Shown here: positions 29,701 through 40,700 of the stretch, in pieces
Position numbering within the stretch: position 1 is the first letter of the stretch
Layout: each line of letters begins with the position of its first letter
NCBI GenBank assembly: GCA_914767885.1
Contig: CAJZBQ010000021.1
Coordinates: 682,001 to 746,000, forward strand
Direction of reading: 5' to 3'
DNA: 64,000 bases
DNA from: Blepharisma stoltei
Lineage: Eukaryota > Ciliophora > Heterotrichea > Heterotrichida > Blepharismidae
The notes under the pieces: model-generated
The model's database searches: none
What the model saw: only the letters and a program-made list of their open reading frames with translations
Told to the model about the DNA's origin: nothing
Made by a program: the position numbers and the translations under genes

Positions 29701-31684
29701 TTTCTAATTTAGTTTCTACTTTTTTATAGTTTTCCATAATAAGGTTTTCGTTAAGGAGTTTCTGTTTTTCTTGCAGAATTGACTCTTTAGCTTTTGCTTC
29801 ACATTCTTCACTAATAATATCATTTATAGTAGGAAGCCTGGTGAGATTCCTTGTGCTTCTACGAAGAGATACTGGCTTATTTTCAAATTGATTTTCTTCA
29901 ATCTTATCAATGCTTTCCAAGGAATTATAGCTCTCTTGTATATTTTTCTTTCATTTATTAAATTTATCTTTTATTGAGTGGAATGCATTTATTTCTTGGT
30001 TTTTAATAGCAATTTTTAGTATTGCGTTAACTTTTTCTATGTTCAAAAATTCTGTAAAAGATCCTTTTCCTGAAGCATTTAATGAGTTTAAAGAATTGCT
30101 ATTATTTTCAATAGAGTTTCTTGTTGAATTTAGCATTTTTTGACTATAAGGAGATGATTCTTCAAGCATCTCGATTTCAAAACTACTTTGGTTTTCTTTT
30201 CATATTATAAATGCCCTTCTTATCGCACTAGTATTTGATATTTTCCAATTTTTGATAGCTTTTCTCAGCGTTATGTCTATTTTATTTTTTTTCCAATTTA
30301 ATAACTGTTCAGCTGATTCAGTCTTTTTTAAATGTTCTTTTAAGCTTTTATTAGTTAATACAAATGGGTTCGTGCCATGACTATTTGCTTTTAATGATCC
30401 AATGGATTCTTTTTGTTTATTTGAATGTGTGCTACTATCGACACTACTAACGCGCTTTAATAAACTATTAGAACTATTTAACTCAGCTATATCATCTTTA
30501 GTCTGTGGGTTCTGGAGTATTTTATTATTTTGCATCGAATTTGAAAAAATATTAATTGCCATGCCATCAAGGTTTTTTATTGAAAATTTGCAAATTTTTT
30601 TGCTTTTTAGAGCTGGGTTTATCAATATGCTATTCGCACTAATAATCGATCTTTTATCATTCAATTTTATTCCAGGGATCTGTGATAATTTTTCATATGA
30701 GATTATAGAAGTTGATTTAATTGCACTATCTCCTTCTATTTGCCCTAAATTTGTTGAGTTTTGCTTTAAATCAATTCTTGTAAAATTATCTTTGCTTATT
30801 AAATCAATGTCTTTTTCATTTTCTGTTTGAGTGCTAGAAGACTCGACAAGTTCTCCATTCATTTCTTTTTCATACTCAAATTTTTCAAAGATTTTTAACT
30901 TTTTCATCACATTTTCAACTAATTTTATTCCTGAAATTTCCAATAGATTACTCTCATTTTCAGAGTTTTCAGCTAAATTATGAAGCTCGGCATTTATTTT
31001 CTTTAAACTACTTATTAAGCAATCAAAGTTTTTAAGCAATTTTAGCTCATGTTGGCTTTCTTTATATCTCAGTTCTAAAAATTTTTCGATTCTTTTACTA
31101 TATGGCAGTTTCTTAATTTCATTACTTTCCTGATTTAATTTCCAAGCTAAAAATTGGTCTTCATTATTTCCTAGATATTTTGTTAATGTAAAAATTGCTG
31201 AAAGAGCTTTAGATTGTTCTTCGTCTATTATTTGCCCAAGCTGTTCGGCACATAAATCCATAGTTAATTTTGCTCCTTGCAATTTTGGCAAGGTTTCTAA
31301 TAAAATTTCTGAGCCATTGCAATTTTCTATTATGTGTGTAGAAATTAAAGAATTTCTTAAATTATGCACTTTCAATAAAATTTCTTCTTGTGAAATTTGC
31401 TGGATTTTTGCACACAAAGATAAAACAACATTATCAAGATCAAGACTAAACGAAATGAGTTCTTCGTTTGAATATTTGTTAAGTTTTGTTAGTGTTTCAT
31501 AAATGTTTTTTGATATATGTAGGCAAGTTGGTAGAAAATGGGACAATAATTCAGTAGTGATGCTCATACTGATGATATGAGACTTCATAGCATCAATTTC
31601 TGGATTTTTTGGTTTTTTATCATTATATGACTCAGAAATTTCATTATCTTTATGTGTGTACAATAATTGCTTGCTCATATTCAT
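26791..31684 (-). CDS. P2: full-length ciliate EF-hand protein, with nested insertions
   Basis: ATG at 31684 (MNMSKQLLYTHKDN). N-terminal module (~residues 35-300) is shared with P3/P4: SHIISMSITTELLSHFLP, EQLGQIIDEEQSKAL, LTKYLGNNEDQFLAWKLN, RYKESQHELKLLKNFD. A low-complexity linker follows; UGA Trp joins RRAFII-W-KEN and DKFNK-W-KKN. The C-terminal module has FLEEMMDNKYKTD, KRKPRSMTEFMMEYLNRR, FYARLLQIFHPDPVP, GTGGEAMLVDIIDYV, EF hands (DKNHGGTLDGQE, DISKHGEITQEE), YEFRQIRDGAFLRQ and HGIGGYGLGSFAIRELLDVL. MITE B3 (29300-29620) splits KKDL/KDKRKP. A 1.2-kb insertion (27146-28350) splits ADLHK/EAIAICKHF; the paralogue reads EDLHSEALSV there. Joined length is about 1,030 residues. No named family recognised; the EF hands suggest calcium control. 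Confidence 0.78.
27226..27960. mobile_element. Older A-type MITE A5, split by A4
   Basis: The hairpin end is worn (GAACAAAATTTTTTGTTC without its outer C run). The other end reads GTTAGCTCATGGATGGGGGG. Core sequences on both sides of A4 continue each other when A4 is removed, matching the A core. Confidence 0.7.
27340..27727. mobile_element. MITE A4 (388 bp) inserted in A5
   Basis: TTA at 27337-27339 and 27728-27730. Long C/G runs at the ends. The tag GTGAGTGAACAAAA forms a hairpin at the low end and is in tandem at the high end. Very close to A1 and A7, so recent. Confidence 0.88.
29300..29620. mobile_element. MITE-like IES B3 (321 bp) in P2
   Basis: TAA at 29297-29299 and 29621-29623; CTCCCCC / GGGGGGAG; B tag tandem at the low end and hairpin at the high end. 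Excision gives YKTDKKDL-KDKRKPRSM, identical in layout to P4. About 55 bp shorter than B1/B2 by an internal deletion near 29510. Confidence 0.9.
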
Positions 31685-31750
31685 ATTTAATTTAAATATT
31701 TAAAGCTAATTGATACCAAAAATGCTTAATCGTAATTTTAATATCGAAAA

Positions 31751-34700
31751 TTATAGCTGAGTTCTCCTCTTTCCCTCACTTCTGTTAGGAAATGATAAGT
31801 CAGCATCTTCTGGCAAAGGTGAAGGTGTTTTAGCTTCTCTTAATGAAGACAATGACGCTGTCTTACCGACTTCATAAGGTGTTGGAGGATCACTTTTATC
31901 TACCTTTCCAAAAGCATTAATTGCTTTAATTTTTTTCAGGACAAATTTTGTCTTTTTCTGCAATTTTGTCGTTAATTTCCGCTTCTTCCCGCCTTCATCT
32001 ACAATTTCTCTTTGCAAATCTTCTTCAGCTTCATTAATTGGAAGCTCATTCTCGATGAAATTTTGATTTATTTCATTAGGAGTTAGCATTTCATTTTTGC
32101 TCTCAATTGTTGAAGAATCCTTAGGTATGGTTTTTTTCTTAATAACTTGCCTAACTCTTTTAGTTAATCTGGTTTTCAACTCGCGAAGAGCATCAAACAG
32201 CCCTACCGACTTATTTTCTTCAGGGGTATTTGACTCGGAATTTTCTTCATCTTGATCTGATGGTTCTGAAGTAGGGATTTCTATTTTAGGCTTATTAATT
32301 TGCTTAATTCTTTTTGTCATCAAAGTCTGAATTTTCCGAAGATGATCTAATTGGTCGCTTCCAATATTTTCTTCACTTCCTGGGACTTGATTTTCGATTA
32401 AATCTTCTTTGGGATTTGATATTTCATCAGCTAGCTTAACTTCTTCCGAAATGGTAGGAGATTCTGGTATCAATTGAGCTTCTTCATCAAATAGCTGGGA
32501 CTTCTCATTTTTTGTTTTACCTATTTCTTTTGTAGATTTTGATAGCTTTGTTTTGATTCCCCTTTTCTTATCCAACTCATTTTCTTTATTTTCTTCTAAT
32601 TTTTTGTCATAAAGTAATTTTTCAAACTTCGTATCTTCCTTTTCCTCTTCAAGCGTTGCTTTAACTTTAGAATTTTTCTTTATAGACATTTCAATTGATC
32701 TTTGTTTATCTTCTGAGCTACAAAATAATTCATTGCTCCTATTCAAATCTTCATCTTTTGTTTTTTCGTTTATTTCACAAGGACTTGCTTTGACGTCTGA
32801 AGATAGTTTGAGATCAATAATTACGGGATTATTTTCTTCAATAATTTCTGCAGTCATACTACTAACATTTTGTGATAAATCATTTTTTTCACTGTTCAAA
32901 AGACTTGAATTATGAGTTTTAGATTTTTCAGTGATAAAAGAGCACTTCATCTCTACAGTTTTCTTGATTTGGTCATTAAGGTCCTTATTTTTTTCATTAA
33001 TTATAGGTATCTGGCTATCGTTTAGTAAGGCAGACTCCTCAGTTGCTTTGATGACTTGCTTTTCATTCCCAGTTTCAGCAGTTAACTTTGCATCTTTAAC
33101 TTCATTATTCTCTGAGACTTCAAAGGAAGTTTTATCAAATTTTACAGTGTTTGTTATTTCAAAGTCCAAAGACTTTTTATATTCTAAACTATCTTGTAAT
33201 TCACTTTCAGTTTCCTTTTCCTTTGAAGCATTTTCTATCAAATCTTGGAGTTTATCCTTTTCCAGAATTGAGTCGAATTCCCCTATATGAACATCAACTT
33301 CTCTTGCTTCATTTTTTATGGAATCTAAAGATTTATTTTCAGTCTCTTCTAAGCTGTTTTTAACTATCTCTCTTTTATTTTCAGTCTCTTCTAAGCTGTT
33401 TTTAACTATCTCACTTTTATTTTCAGTCTCTTCTAAGCTGTTTTTAACTATCTCACTTTTATTTTCAGTCTCTTCTAAGCTGTTTTTAACTATCTCACTT
33501 TTATCATCTCTCCCTTTATCAACAAAATTTTCACCAACTTCTGACTCATCTATTGGAGCATCAATTTCTCTTGTTTGATACTTCTCAAAAACTAAAGGCT
33601 TGATCTTGGCCTCTTCTGAATCTTTTTTAATTTCCTTACTTTTTTTATCTCCTTCTTTATTAGCAAAGCTTTTATCATCTATTTTTTCATCTTCTTCTAT
33701 CTCCTCATTTATATTATTAGGATCGATATTTTGACTAAAGTTTTCAGGCTGATTTTCTGACCCCCTAGCTAATCTTGCACTGAAAGACTTTACATTGATA
33801 TTCATTTTTCTATCTATTTCGCTGCTCTCATTAATATATATTTTCTTGCTTTCTCCTGTTGAAGCAACAGTTTTATCAATCTGGACTTCATCTTGGTTTA
33901 TAATGGATTTTACTGTTTCAGGACCCGGACCATCAACATCTAGCTTGTTTTCCTTATATTTTAATTCAGCTTCAAAATATTTAGTCTTTATATTTGCTTT
34001 TATGTTTTTATGAGAACTTGTCTCGTCTTTAACGCATTCTTGAGCTTTATTATATTCTTGCACATTATTGAATCCTTCTTTGCTTTCTTTATTTTCTTGA
34101 GTAGCGATGCTATCACTCAAATTTTCTAACTCTGGGATCTGTGTAGCTTTTTCACAAAAGTCATTCATATCTTTTTGCATATCCCATATTATTTTTGTGT
34201 GCTTGCTCTCCTCAGAAGTTTTTTCTCTCCCACCTTCCTTAAACCCTATATTAAACTCTTTTTCATGCAGCCTTTCTTTAAAAATCGAGCACTTTTTTCT
34301 AATAATTTTATGTATGTGCTTCAATTTCTCTATTTTCTCCAAAAGTCCTATTAAAATTTTTTCCAGTGATCCTTCTTCATTTGGGTTTTCTAATTCATTT
34401 TTTCCTGTGATTTCACATAATTCAATATAAGCCCTTCTTAAATGCAAAAATAAAGTATCAAAATTATTGAGCAATTTTAATTCTTGGGCGCTTTCTTTGT
34501 ATCTTAATTTGCTGTAAGGCTCAACTCTTTTATGAAGTGGATATTTATTTACTTTCAAGCTTTCTTCATTTAAATTTCAGGCTATGCATTGATCTTCGTT
34601 ATTTCCAAAATATCTTGTTAATATGAAAAGGACTGGCAATCCTTTAGCTTGCTCTTCTTCAATCATTTGTCCTAAGCTTTCAGTGCGAATTAATACTTCT

Positions 34701-37674
34701 TGTTTTTCCCCAAATTGCTTTATAGGTATGTCATCTACCATCCTAGGACTTTCACATTTATGGGCTCCAATAGAATGAGTAATTTTTGAATTTTTAAGCC
34801 TAGTAGCTTTTGATAAAATTTCTGATTGAGGAATCTGATGTAATTTTGCACAAAAGGATAAGATAACGTGGTCGATACTTTCGCTTAATAAAGAAAGCTT
34901 ATCATTTGGAATACTAGAGAGTTTATCTAGCTTTAGCTTAATTCCTTCTATTATATGCTCATCGCCAGGAAGAAAGTGAGAAAGAAGCTCTCCTGACAAA
35001 TACATGCTGATTATATGAGAAATAGTAAATTCAAAATTCTGTTTACAATTGCATTCAATATTATGTCTTTCTGCTGAAAATGTTTGAGACTGAAAACTTG
35101 TAGTTTTTGGATTAAGAATATCTGGTCAAGCACAGATGCCAACCCCCCCATCCCCATCCCCATTCCCCTACCCCCCCTACCCCCCACCTCCCCAGTTTGG
35201 ATGTATACATCACACCCCCACACCCCTGTATGGATCACACCCCTACCCCCTCAGATAGTATGTATGGATCACCCCCCCACCCCCCTTGCATCTATGGATC
35301 CCACCCACACCCCCATTCCATTAATAGATGCTACCCCCCCCACCCCCCTATATAATGTAAACTGTATTAAAGGCAATTAAAACATATTAATTGCTGACAG
35401 CATAAAAAATTCAAAGTCATAGGGATGAAAAAAAAAATCGGATGCAGTGTGCTAACGAGGAAGCATATTTTCAATGAATCTTCAAATACATACCTCGTGT
35501 TTTAAATCATATAAAGGTCAAAAATTTCTAAAGAATGCAGGCTAGCTCCCCCCCGCCATTTAATAACGAACAAAACCGTCATTTTTTTTCCTAAAAATTT
35601 TCCTTACTCCCCCCCATCTTGATCGAACGATTGACTGTAAAAATTCCTAAAAATTGGGGAAATTAACCCCCATCTTTGATCGAACGATTTTCATATCATG
35701 CAAATTTTTATATATATATAAAAATATAATAGTTAGCAAAAGCTTGGGAAGATGTACCTAATGAAGTTGTTTCAGAGACTTTGAGACGACAGAAAGCTTC
35801 GGAATCAACTATTCAAAGTAATTTTAGTCATCAACATGGGCTTAAAAACTCAATAATCTAATAAAATAGAGATTTTTTAAAATTTTTTAAAAAACAAAAT
35901 TTTAATTTAATAAGTAACAAATTAAAATTATACAGTTTAAAGGGGTAACTAATAAATTAAAATATAAAAAATTGGTATTTTTATGTAATTAATTCAATTT
36001 TTTGCTGTAAAAAAAATTATTAAATACTCTTAACCCTCTTATTTAAAAGTAAATAAAAAACAATTTATATATATATTTTATTTTATATATAAAATTTTTT
36101 TCCCAAAAAAATTTTTTTTAACCCCCATCCTTGATCGAACGACTCGCCATCGTTCGATCAAGGATGGGGGGGAGTTAGGCCATTTAATAACGAACAAAAT
36201 TTACTATAAAATTTATATATAAGCTAATTTAGTCTTTACAGTTTATTAATTTTGAGTAGTTAGAGTAAGATAAAGACAAGCATAATCGAGCAAAGAATAT
36301 AAAATAAGAGCTAATAGTGGCTTAATCTTAAGATGGTGTTTTACTCCCCCCTCCGTAAGTGAACAAAAAATATCGTTTGCTCACGAAGGAGATTATTTTT
36401 TTTTTAAATTTATATATAAATTTATAGAAATATTATTTTTACGAAATTTAAAAAAATCCTAATTCGCAAAAATTGGAAAGCAAATATTAATTGAATTTAT
36501 AAAATTTATGTTTTAAAACGCAATTTGTTTAAAATTAAAAAGAACTAGGCAGAGATTTCATTATAATAATTATAGCTTATATATCAAACTTTTTTCCATA
36601 AAAAAATTTTTCTATTAAAAAAATTTTTGTTTGCTCACGAAAAGTGAGGGACTTTTCTAATGGTTTTGATCGCTCACGGAGGTGGGGGAGTTAGCAATAG
36701 TTATTTTTTCGCATGAATTCAGGCGCTTTATCTTTATGTTGTCATCATTTGACTTTTTTATTATTAACCCTTTATTGAAATTTTTATATAAAAAATCATA
36801 GATATTTAATATAATTTTTATATTTTTTTCCCAAAAATTTTATAAGTTGGACCCATTTAATAACGAACTAAAAAAGTGTTCGTTATTAAATGGGGGGGAG
36901 TAAAAGACTTTATAAGAAATATCAAAATATTTTTTGAGTCATTTATTGATTCCTTTCTATGTAACAAGTTTTTTGCAATTATTTTATTTAAATGTATTAC
37001 TAATATATTGGCTATATCTGTCTATGCTAAATATACTTACTCCCCCCCCCCCCTCCGTGAGCGAACAAAAAAATTTTGTTCGCTCACGGAGGGGGGTTAA
37101 TTTTTTTTTTTAAAAAAAATTTATATATAAATTTTATTAAAAATATATTTTTTTCGAAATTTAAAAAAATCCTAATTTGCAAAAATTGGGAAGCAAATAT
37201 TAATTTAATTTGCAAAATTTATGTTTTAAAACGCAATTTGTTTTAAAATTAAACAGAATTAGCTCTAGATTTCATTATACTAATTATCACTTATATATCA
37301 AAATTTTTTTCCATTAAAATTTTTTCTATTAAAAAAATTTTTGTTCACTCACGGAGGGTGGGTTTTTGGTCAAAAAATGGCGATTTTTCTAATGGTTTTG
37401 TTCGCTCACGGGAGGGGGGGGGGGAGTTATGATCATAAATATTTATTTGAATCTATTTATGAAATCCATTTATGAATTAACTAAAATTTTCTTGTATGTC
37501 TTATTTGTAAGATTTGATACTTATATGTTTACCTATATGATATAGGGGGTGGGGGGTGGGATCTATTAACATAGAGGGTGGGGGTGTGATCCATATATAC
37601 TAGGGGTGGGGGTGGGATCCATGCATGGGGGGGGGGGGGGGGGGGTTGGCATCTGTGCTTGACCAAATATCCAT
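31751..37674 (-). CDS. P3: N-terminal-module paralogue with long acidic tail; start codon isolated by a 2.5-kb IES
   Basis: Shares the N-terminal module with P2/P4 (SHIISMYLSGELLSHFLPGD, TESLGQMIEEEQAKGLPV, RYFGNNEDQCIAWNLNEES, RYKESAQELKLLNNFD) but not the C-terminal EF-hand module. In its place is ~800 residues of Glu/Lys/Ser-rich sequence with four 14-residue tandem repeats (ENKSEIVKNSLEET, ~33340-33500) and two similar basic blocks (TKRIKQINK, TKRVRQVIKK), ending PNRSEGKRRTQL-TAG/TAA at 31751. The frame extends upstream to the TA at 35119. Excising 35121-37669 joins it to ATG-GAT (37674), so the protein starts MDILNPKTTSFQSQTF. Only five coding bases lie beyond the IES. UGA is Trp at CIAWNL. 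Possibly a filament or scaffold protein. Confidence 0.75.
33340..33505 (-). repeat. Tandem 42-bp coding repeat in P3 (4 copies)
   Basis: Four copies of a 42-bp unit encoding NSLEETENK(S/R)EIVK, almost identical at DNA level. The opposite strand is also open over the repeat, which is an artefact. Confidence 0.85.
35136..35350. repeat. C-rich minisatellite, subterminal in the family-G IES
   Basis: Irregular units of about 25-35 bp of the type CCCCACCCCC-TNTATGGATCACACC. It is mirrored as G-rich units at 37540-37645 on the other side of the element. Confidence 0.8.
35607..36174. mobile_element. MITE-like element D1 (tag ATCTTGATCGAACGA), 568 bp
   Basis: TTA at 35604-35606 and 36175-36177; CTCCCCC / GGGGGAG. 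The tag is tandem at the low end and hairpin at the high end (CGATGGCGAGTCG loop region). It is inserted between the two tandem tags of C1. Confidence 0.85.
36344..36690. mobile_element. MITE-like element A6 (347 bp) in C1
   Basis: TTA at 36341-36343 and 36691-36693. Slightly diverged A tags (CCGTAAGTGAACA, TTTGCTCACG) and A core. Confidence 0.85.
37040..37426. mobile_element. MITE-like element A7 (387 bp)
   Basis: TTA at 37037-37039 and 37427-37429. Tag GTGAGCGAACAAAA: hairpin at the low end, tandem at the high end. Nearly the same as A4. Confidence 0.88.
37540..37645. repeat. G-rich minisatellite, subterminal in the family-G IES
   Basis: GGGTGGGGGTGTGATCCAT-type units ending in a run of about 19 G at 37627-37645. 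Complement of the left-hand minisatellite; likely G-quadruplex-forming. Confidence 0.8.
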
Positions 37675-37732
37675 TTATATATTAATTAGACTATCCGTTT
37701 CCGACATTTTTATTAATAAATTATTGATAGCT

Positions 37733-40700
37733 TTACACAAGAGTATTTTTATTACTATTTTTCCTCATAAATCTTGGAATATTTGAGCTTCCTTTAGAAG
37801 TGGGTGTTTGATCTTTTTCTTTACTAATATTAGATACAGATCTGCTTCTTACTAAGCTTCTCTTTACATCAGAGCCATCAGCTTTTCTTACTGTGACTGG
37901 CTCTCCTTTATCCAACGCAATATCTACAACGAACTGCCTTTCTCTGAGGGCATCTAAAAGCTCTCTAATGGCAAATGATCCAAGTCCATAATTCCCAATC
38001 CCATGCCTTAACGCAATTTTTACAAAAGCATCTGAATCAACACCTATATGCGGTTCTACACTTACTGATAAAGCTTCACTGTGCAGATCTTCTATTTTCC
38101 TTTGACTAACCTCATTATCAATTAGCTTTATGGTTTCTGCAAAAGTTTCAAAGTCCATCAAAACCAAGCTATTTTGCATCAAAGTTTGCCTTAAGAATGC
38201 CCCGTCTCTTATCTGCCTAAACTCGTAAACATCAATTAGCGCGTTTAAAAATTTTTCTTTGGTTACAATATAGTCTAAATGTGTGGTGCATTTTGTGTAT
38301 TTATCAATATTAATTACTGCTGTAAATTCATTTAAATCCACTTCTCCATTGCCTGAACTGTCAAGCTGTTGGAAAAAATTTTGAATGTTCTCATTAGAAA
38401 TTCACAGCTCTAAGTCGTTCTTGGCACCATCTATAAAGATTTGGGCAGAAATACTGTTGGTTCGTTCCTTGTCTAATTTATGGAATAGTTCTTCAGGTCT
38501 CTTGCCTTTTTTCCTCATTTTGTTAGAGATGAGGAAAGCAATGAAATCGTTGAAATTCACTCGTTCTGGACAAATTTTTTCGAAAAATAATGTGCCAGAT
38601 TCAGGATCTTCTTCGAAAAGGAGATAGGCGTGCTTAATTACATCTATTACCATAGCTTCACCGCCTGTTCCTGCGTAGTCAAACTGAGCTCTTCCATGTG
38701 TGGTATTTTTCTGTTGAGCTTCTTTACTTAAATTGAAGCCAATTGTTTCTTTTAGTTTATCAGCTTTCTCAATCAATGGATGGAATTCCATTCTTGCTCT
38801 TACTAAATATAGAGAGATAAATTATAATAATAATAAAGAGTTTAGTTTATCCCTACCCTACGTTACCACCAAATCAGCACCATCAGCACCAGCAGCGCCA
38901 TTAGCGCCATCAGCACCATCAGCACCATCAGCACATCAGCATCACGCCAAGCATCTTCCACTCAGCACAAGCCAACTCATTTCCAGCTAAATTAAATTCT
39001 CATCACTATGTTTCCATCTTTTCTGGTGACGTCCTCAAAAATGGTGACATCACCATCTACAAGGGAGACCCTGGTTCCTTTAGCTTCCAGACCTAGCGGC
39101 CACGGGTTTCTACTCCAGAGGGTATTGGCTCTGGAGATGACGTTCCGCGCCTTCTTCACGCCCCAAGCTCCGCACGAAGCATCCTCACTTCCTTCTCGCC
39201 GTGAAGTCCGTCCAAAATTGCTGCTGCACACCTCAAGGGCCTAGGGAAAGGCCCAATTTTGTTAGCAAAACTCACCCCCTTACACTTCCTAGCTCCATGG
39301 CCTCCAGGCGACGCCTTTTTGTTTTGGCGTCACCTGGCCAAAAAAAATGTCTATAAATTATAAGGAACTGGGTCAGGATGGAAAATTTGTAATAATCTTG
39401 CGAAAAAGCAGGCATATGGATGGTTTTCATCTACCAAATTCTTTAAAGTTGGCAAAATTTGAGAAAGTGTTTTCATAGCAAGATTCTCAATTCCAAATCT
39501 TCTATTAAGAAATTCCATCAAAAACTCTGTCATGGATCTTGGCTTTCTTTTATCTTTTAAGTCTCTTAAATCAGTTTTATACTTGCTATCCATCATTTCT
39601 TCTAAGAATGTAAAAATATTTGAATAATTCATCAATTTTGCTGTTTTTGTTTCAACTTTTGAGTATTGATCCATAATCAAATTGTTTTTTAGCATTTTCA
39701 TTTTTTCTTCAAGAATTGATTGTCTTGCTTGAGCTTTGCACTCTTCACTAATTAAATTAAAATCCTTTGAGGAAAGCTGAATACTGAATCTCATCATCCC
39801 TGCATTTATAGGGGTTGATATTGACTTTGTTGGAGAATAGTCGTCAACTATTGCAAATGGGATTGTGGATTTTTGGGGTCTAGAGAATTTTCATAGCTGG
39901 AATGCTTTACACAAATAAAATGGCGACGACACCGACCCGTCCTCTCCCGGAACTGTGGCGAGATTGGGGACCTTGCTGCGGCCTGAAGCCAATCCGCCCA
40001 GGGAAAGGGTCTGGAATGGGTACTGGTAGTTTGCGTCCGGCTAGGTTTCCCTCCTAGTCCAGCAACGACGATCCTAGGGTCGTCCCGATAGGACACGGGG
40101 CAAAAAGGGTTTTTCCTCTAGGGACTGCTAGTGCCAATTTGGAGGGCATGGCAGGAGCCGACAAGAGCTAAGGAGTTAATCCTTAGCTCTAACCCTAGTC
40201 TGGCGACGTGAAGCACGGTGACCCAGTTCGCCTACTTCCGGGATAGCATGACCAAGCCCATGACCTGAAGGAGCTGAGTGGTAGCCTGTGGCACTTAGGT
40301 GCACACTGAGAGCAGGGCAAGGAAAGCAAGTGAGGCGTCCAAAAGGCGGAAGAAAAGGACCTTCGGTCCTGGCCGGGAGCTACTCTATAAATTTAACTAA
40401 GACTAAGACTAAGCTGGAATGCTTTATCTTTTGCGGAATTTAGGTTTAGATCGATATTTTTGAAAAGATTAGCTAATATTTTTTCTGCTTGTGGGTTATT
40501 TCATTTAGGGACTCTTTTTCGTTGTGGGGTGCCTGGAGCGCTGCGTATTTTGGGTTTTGGAGGAAGTGTTGATTTTTTTTTTACTGTTTGTTTAACTTCT
40601 TCAGAAATACCTGACCCTTTTTCTGAGCTAGGAACTGGTTTTTGATTATTAGCTTGCAATATATCGGGGATCATTGATAGTTTTGACTTTTCATCAATCT

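Larger units (their letters stand above)
35546..36900. mobile_element. MITE-like element C1 (tag CATTTAATAACGAAC), carrying D1 and A6
   Basis: CTCCCCC / GGGGGAG ends, flanks TAG and TAA. The tag is in tandem at the low end (the second copy follows D1 at ~36181) and forms a hairpin at the high end (GAACTAAAAAAGTGTTC). Without D1 and A6 it would be about 430 bp. Confidence 0.78.
35121..37669. mobile_element. 2,549-bp IES of family G with nested MITEs, at the start of P3
   Basis: TA at 35119-35120 and 37668-37669. Inverted ends TATCTGGTCAAGCACAGATG and TATTTGGTCAAGCACAGATG continue as CCAACCCCCC. Subterminal C-rich (35136-35350) and G-rich (37540-37645) minisatellites mirror each other. Inside: C1 (35546-36900, itself holding D1 and A6) and A7 (37040-37426). 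Excision joins ATG-GAT to ATT-CTT-AAT in frame. Confidence 0.88.

Noticed and set aside
33318-33578. Plus-strand ORF with FLTISLLFSVSS repeats, resembling a repeated membrane protein
   Set aside because: Complement of the four 42-bp coding repeats of P3 on the minus strand.
35084-35380. Pro-rich plus-strand ORF over the C-rich minisatellite
   Set aside because: Lies in the IES, low complexity, no conserved features; an artefact of the repeat.
38733-39244. Ala/Ser/Pro-rich and other ORFs around 38.7-39.2 kb
   Set aside because: They sit in retroposon K and its CAGCACCAT minisatellite, on both strands, with no domain or continuity.
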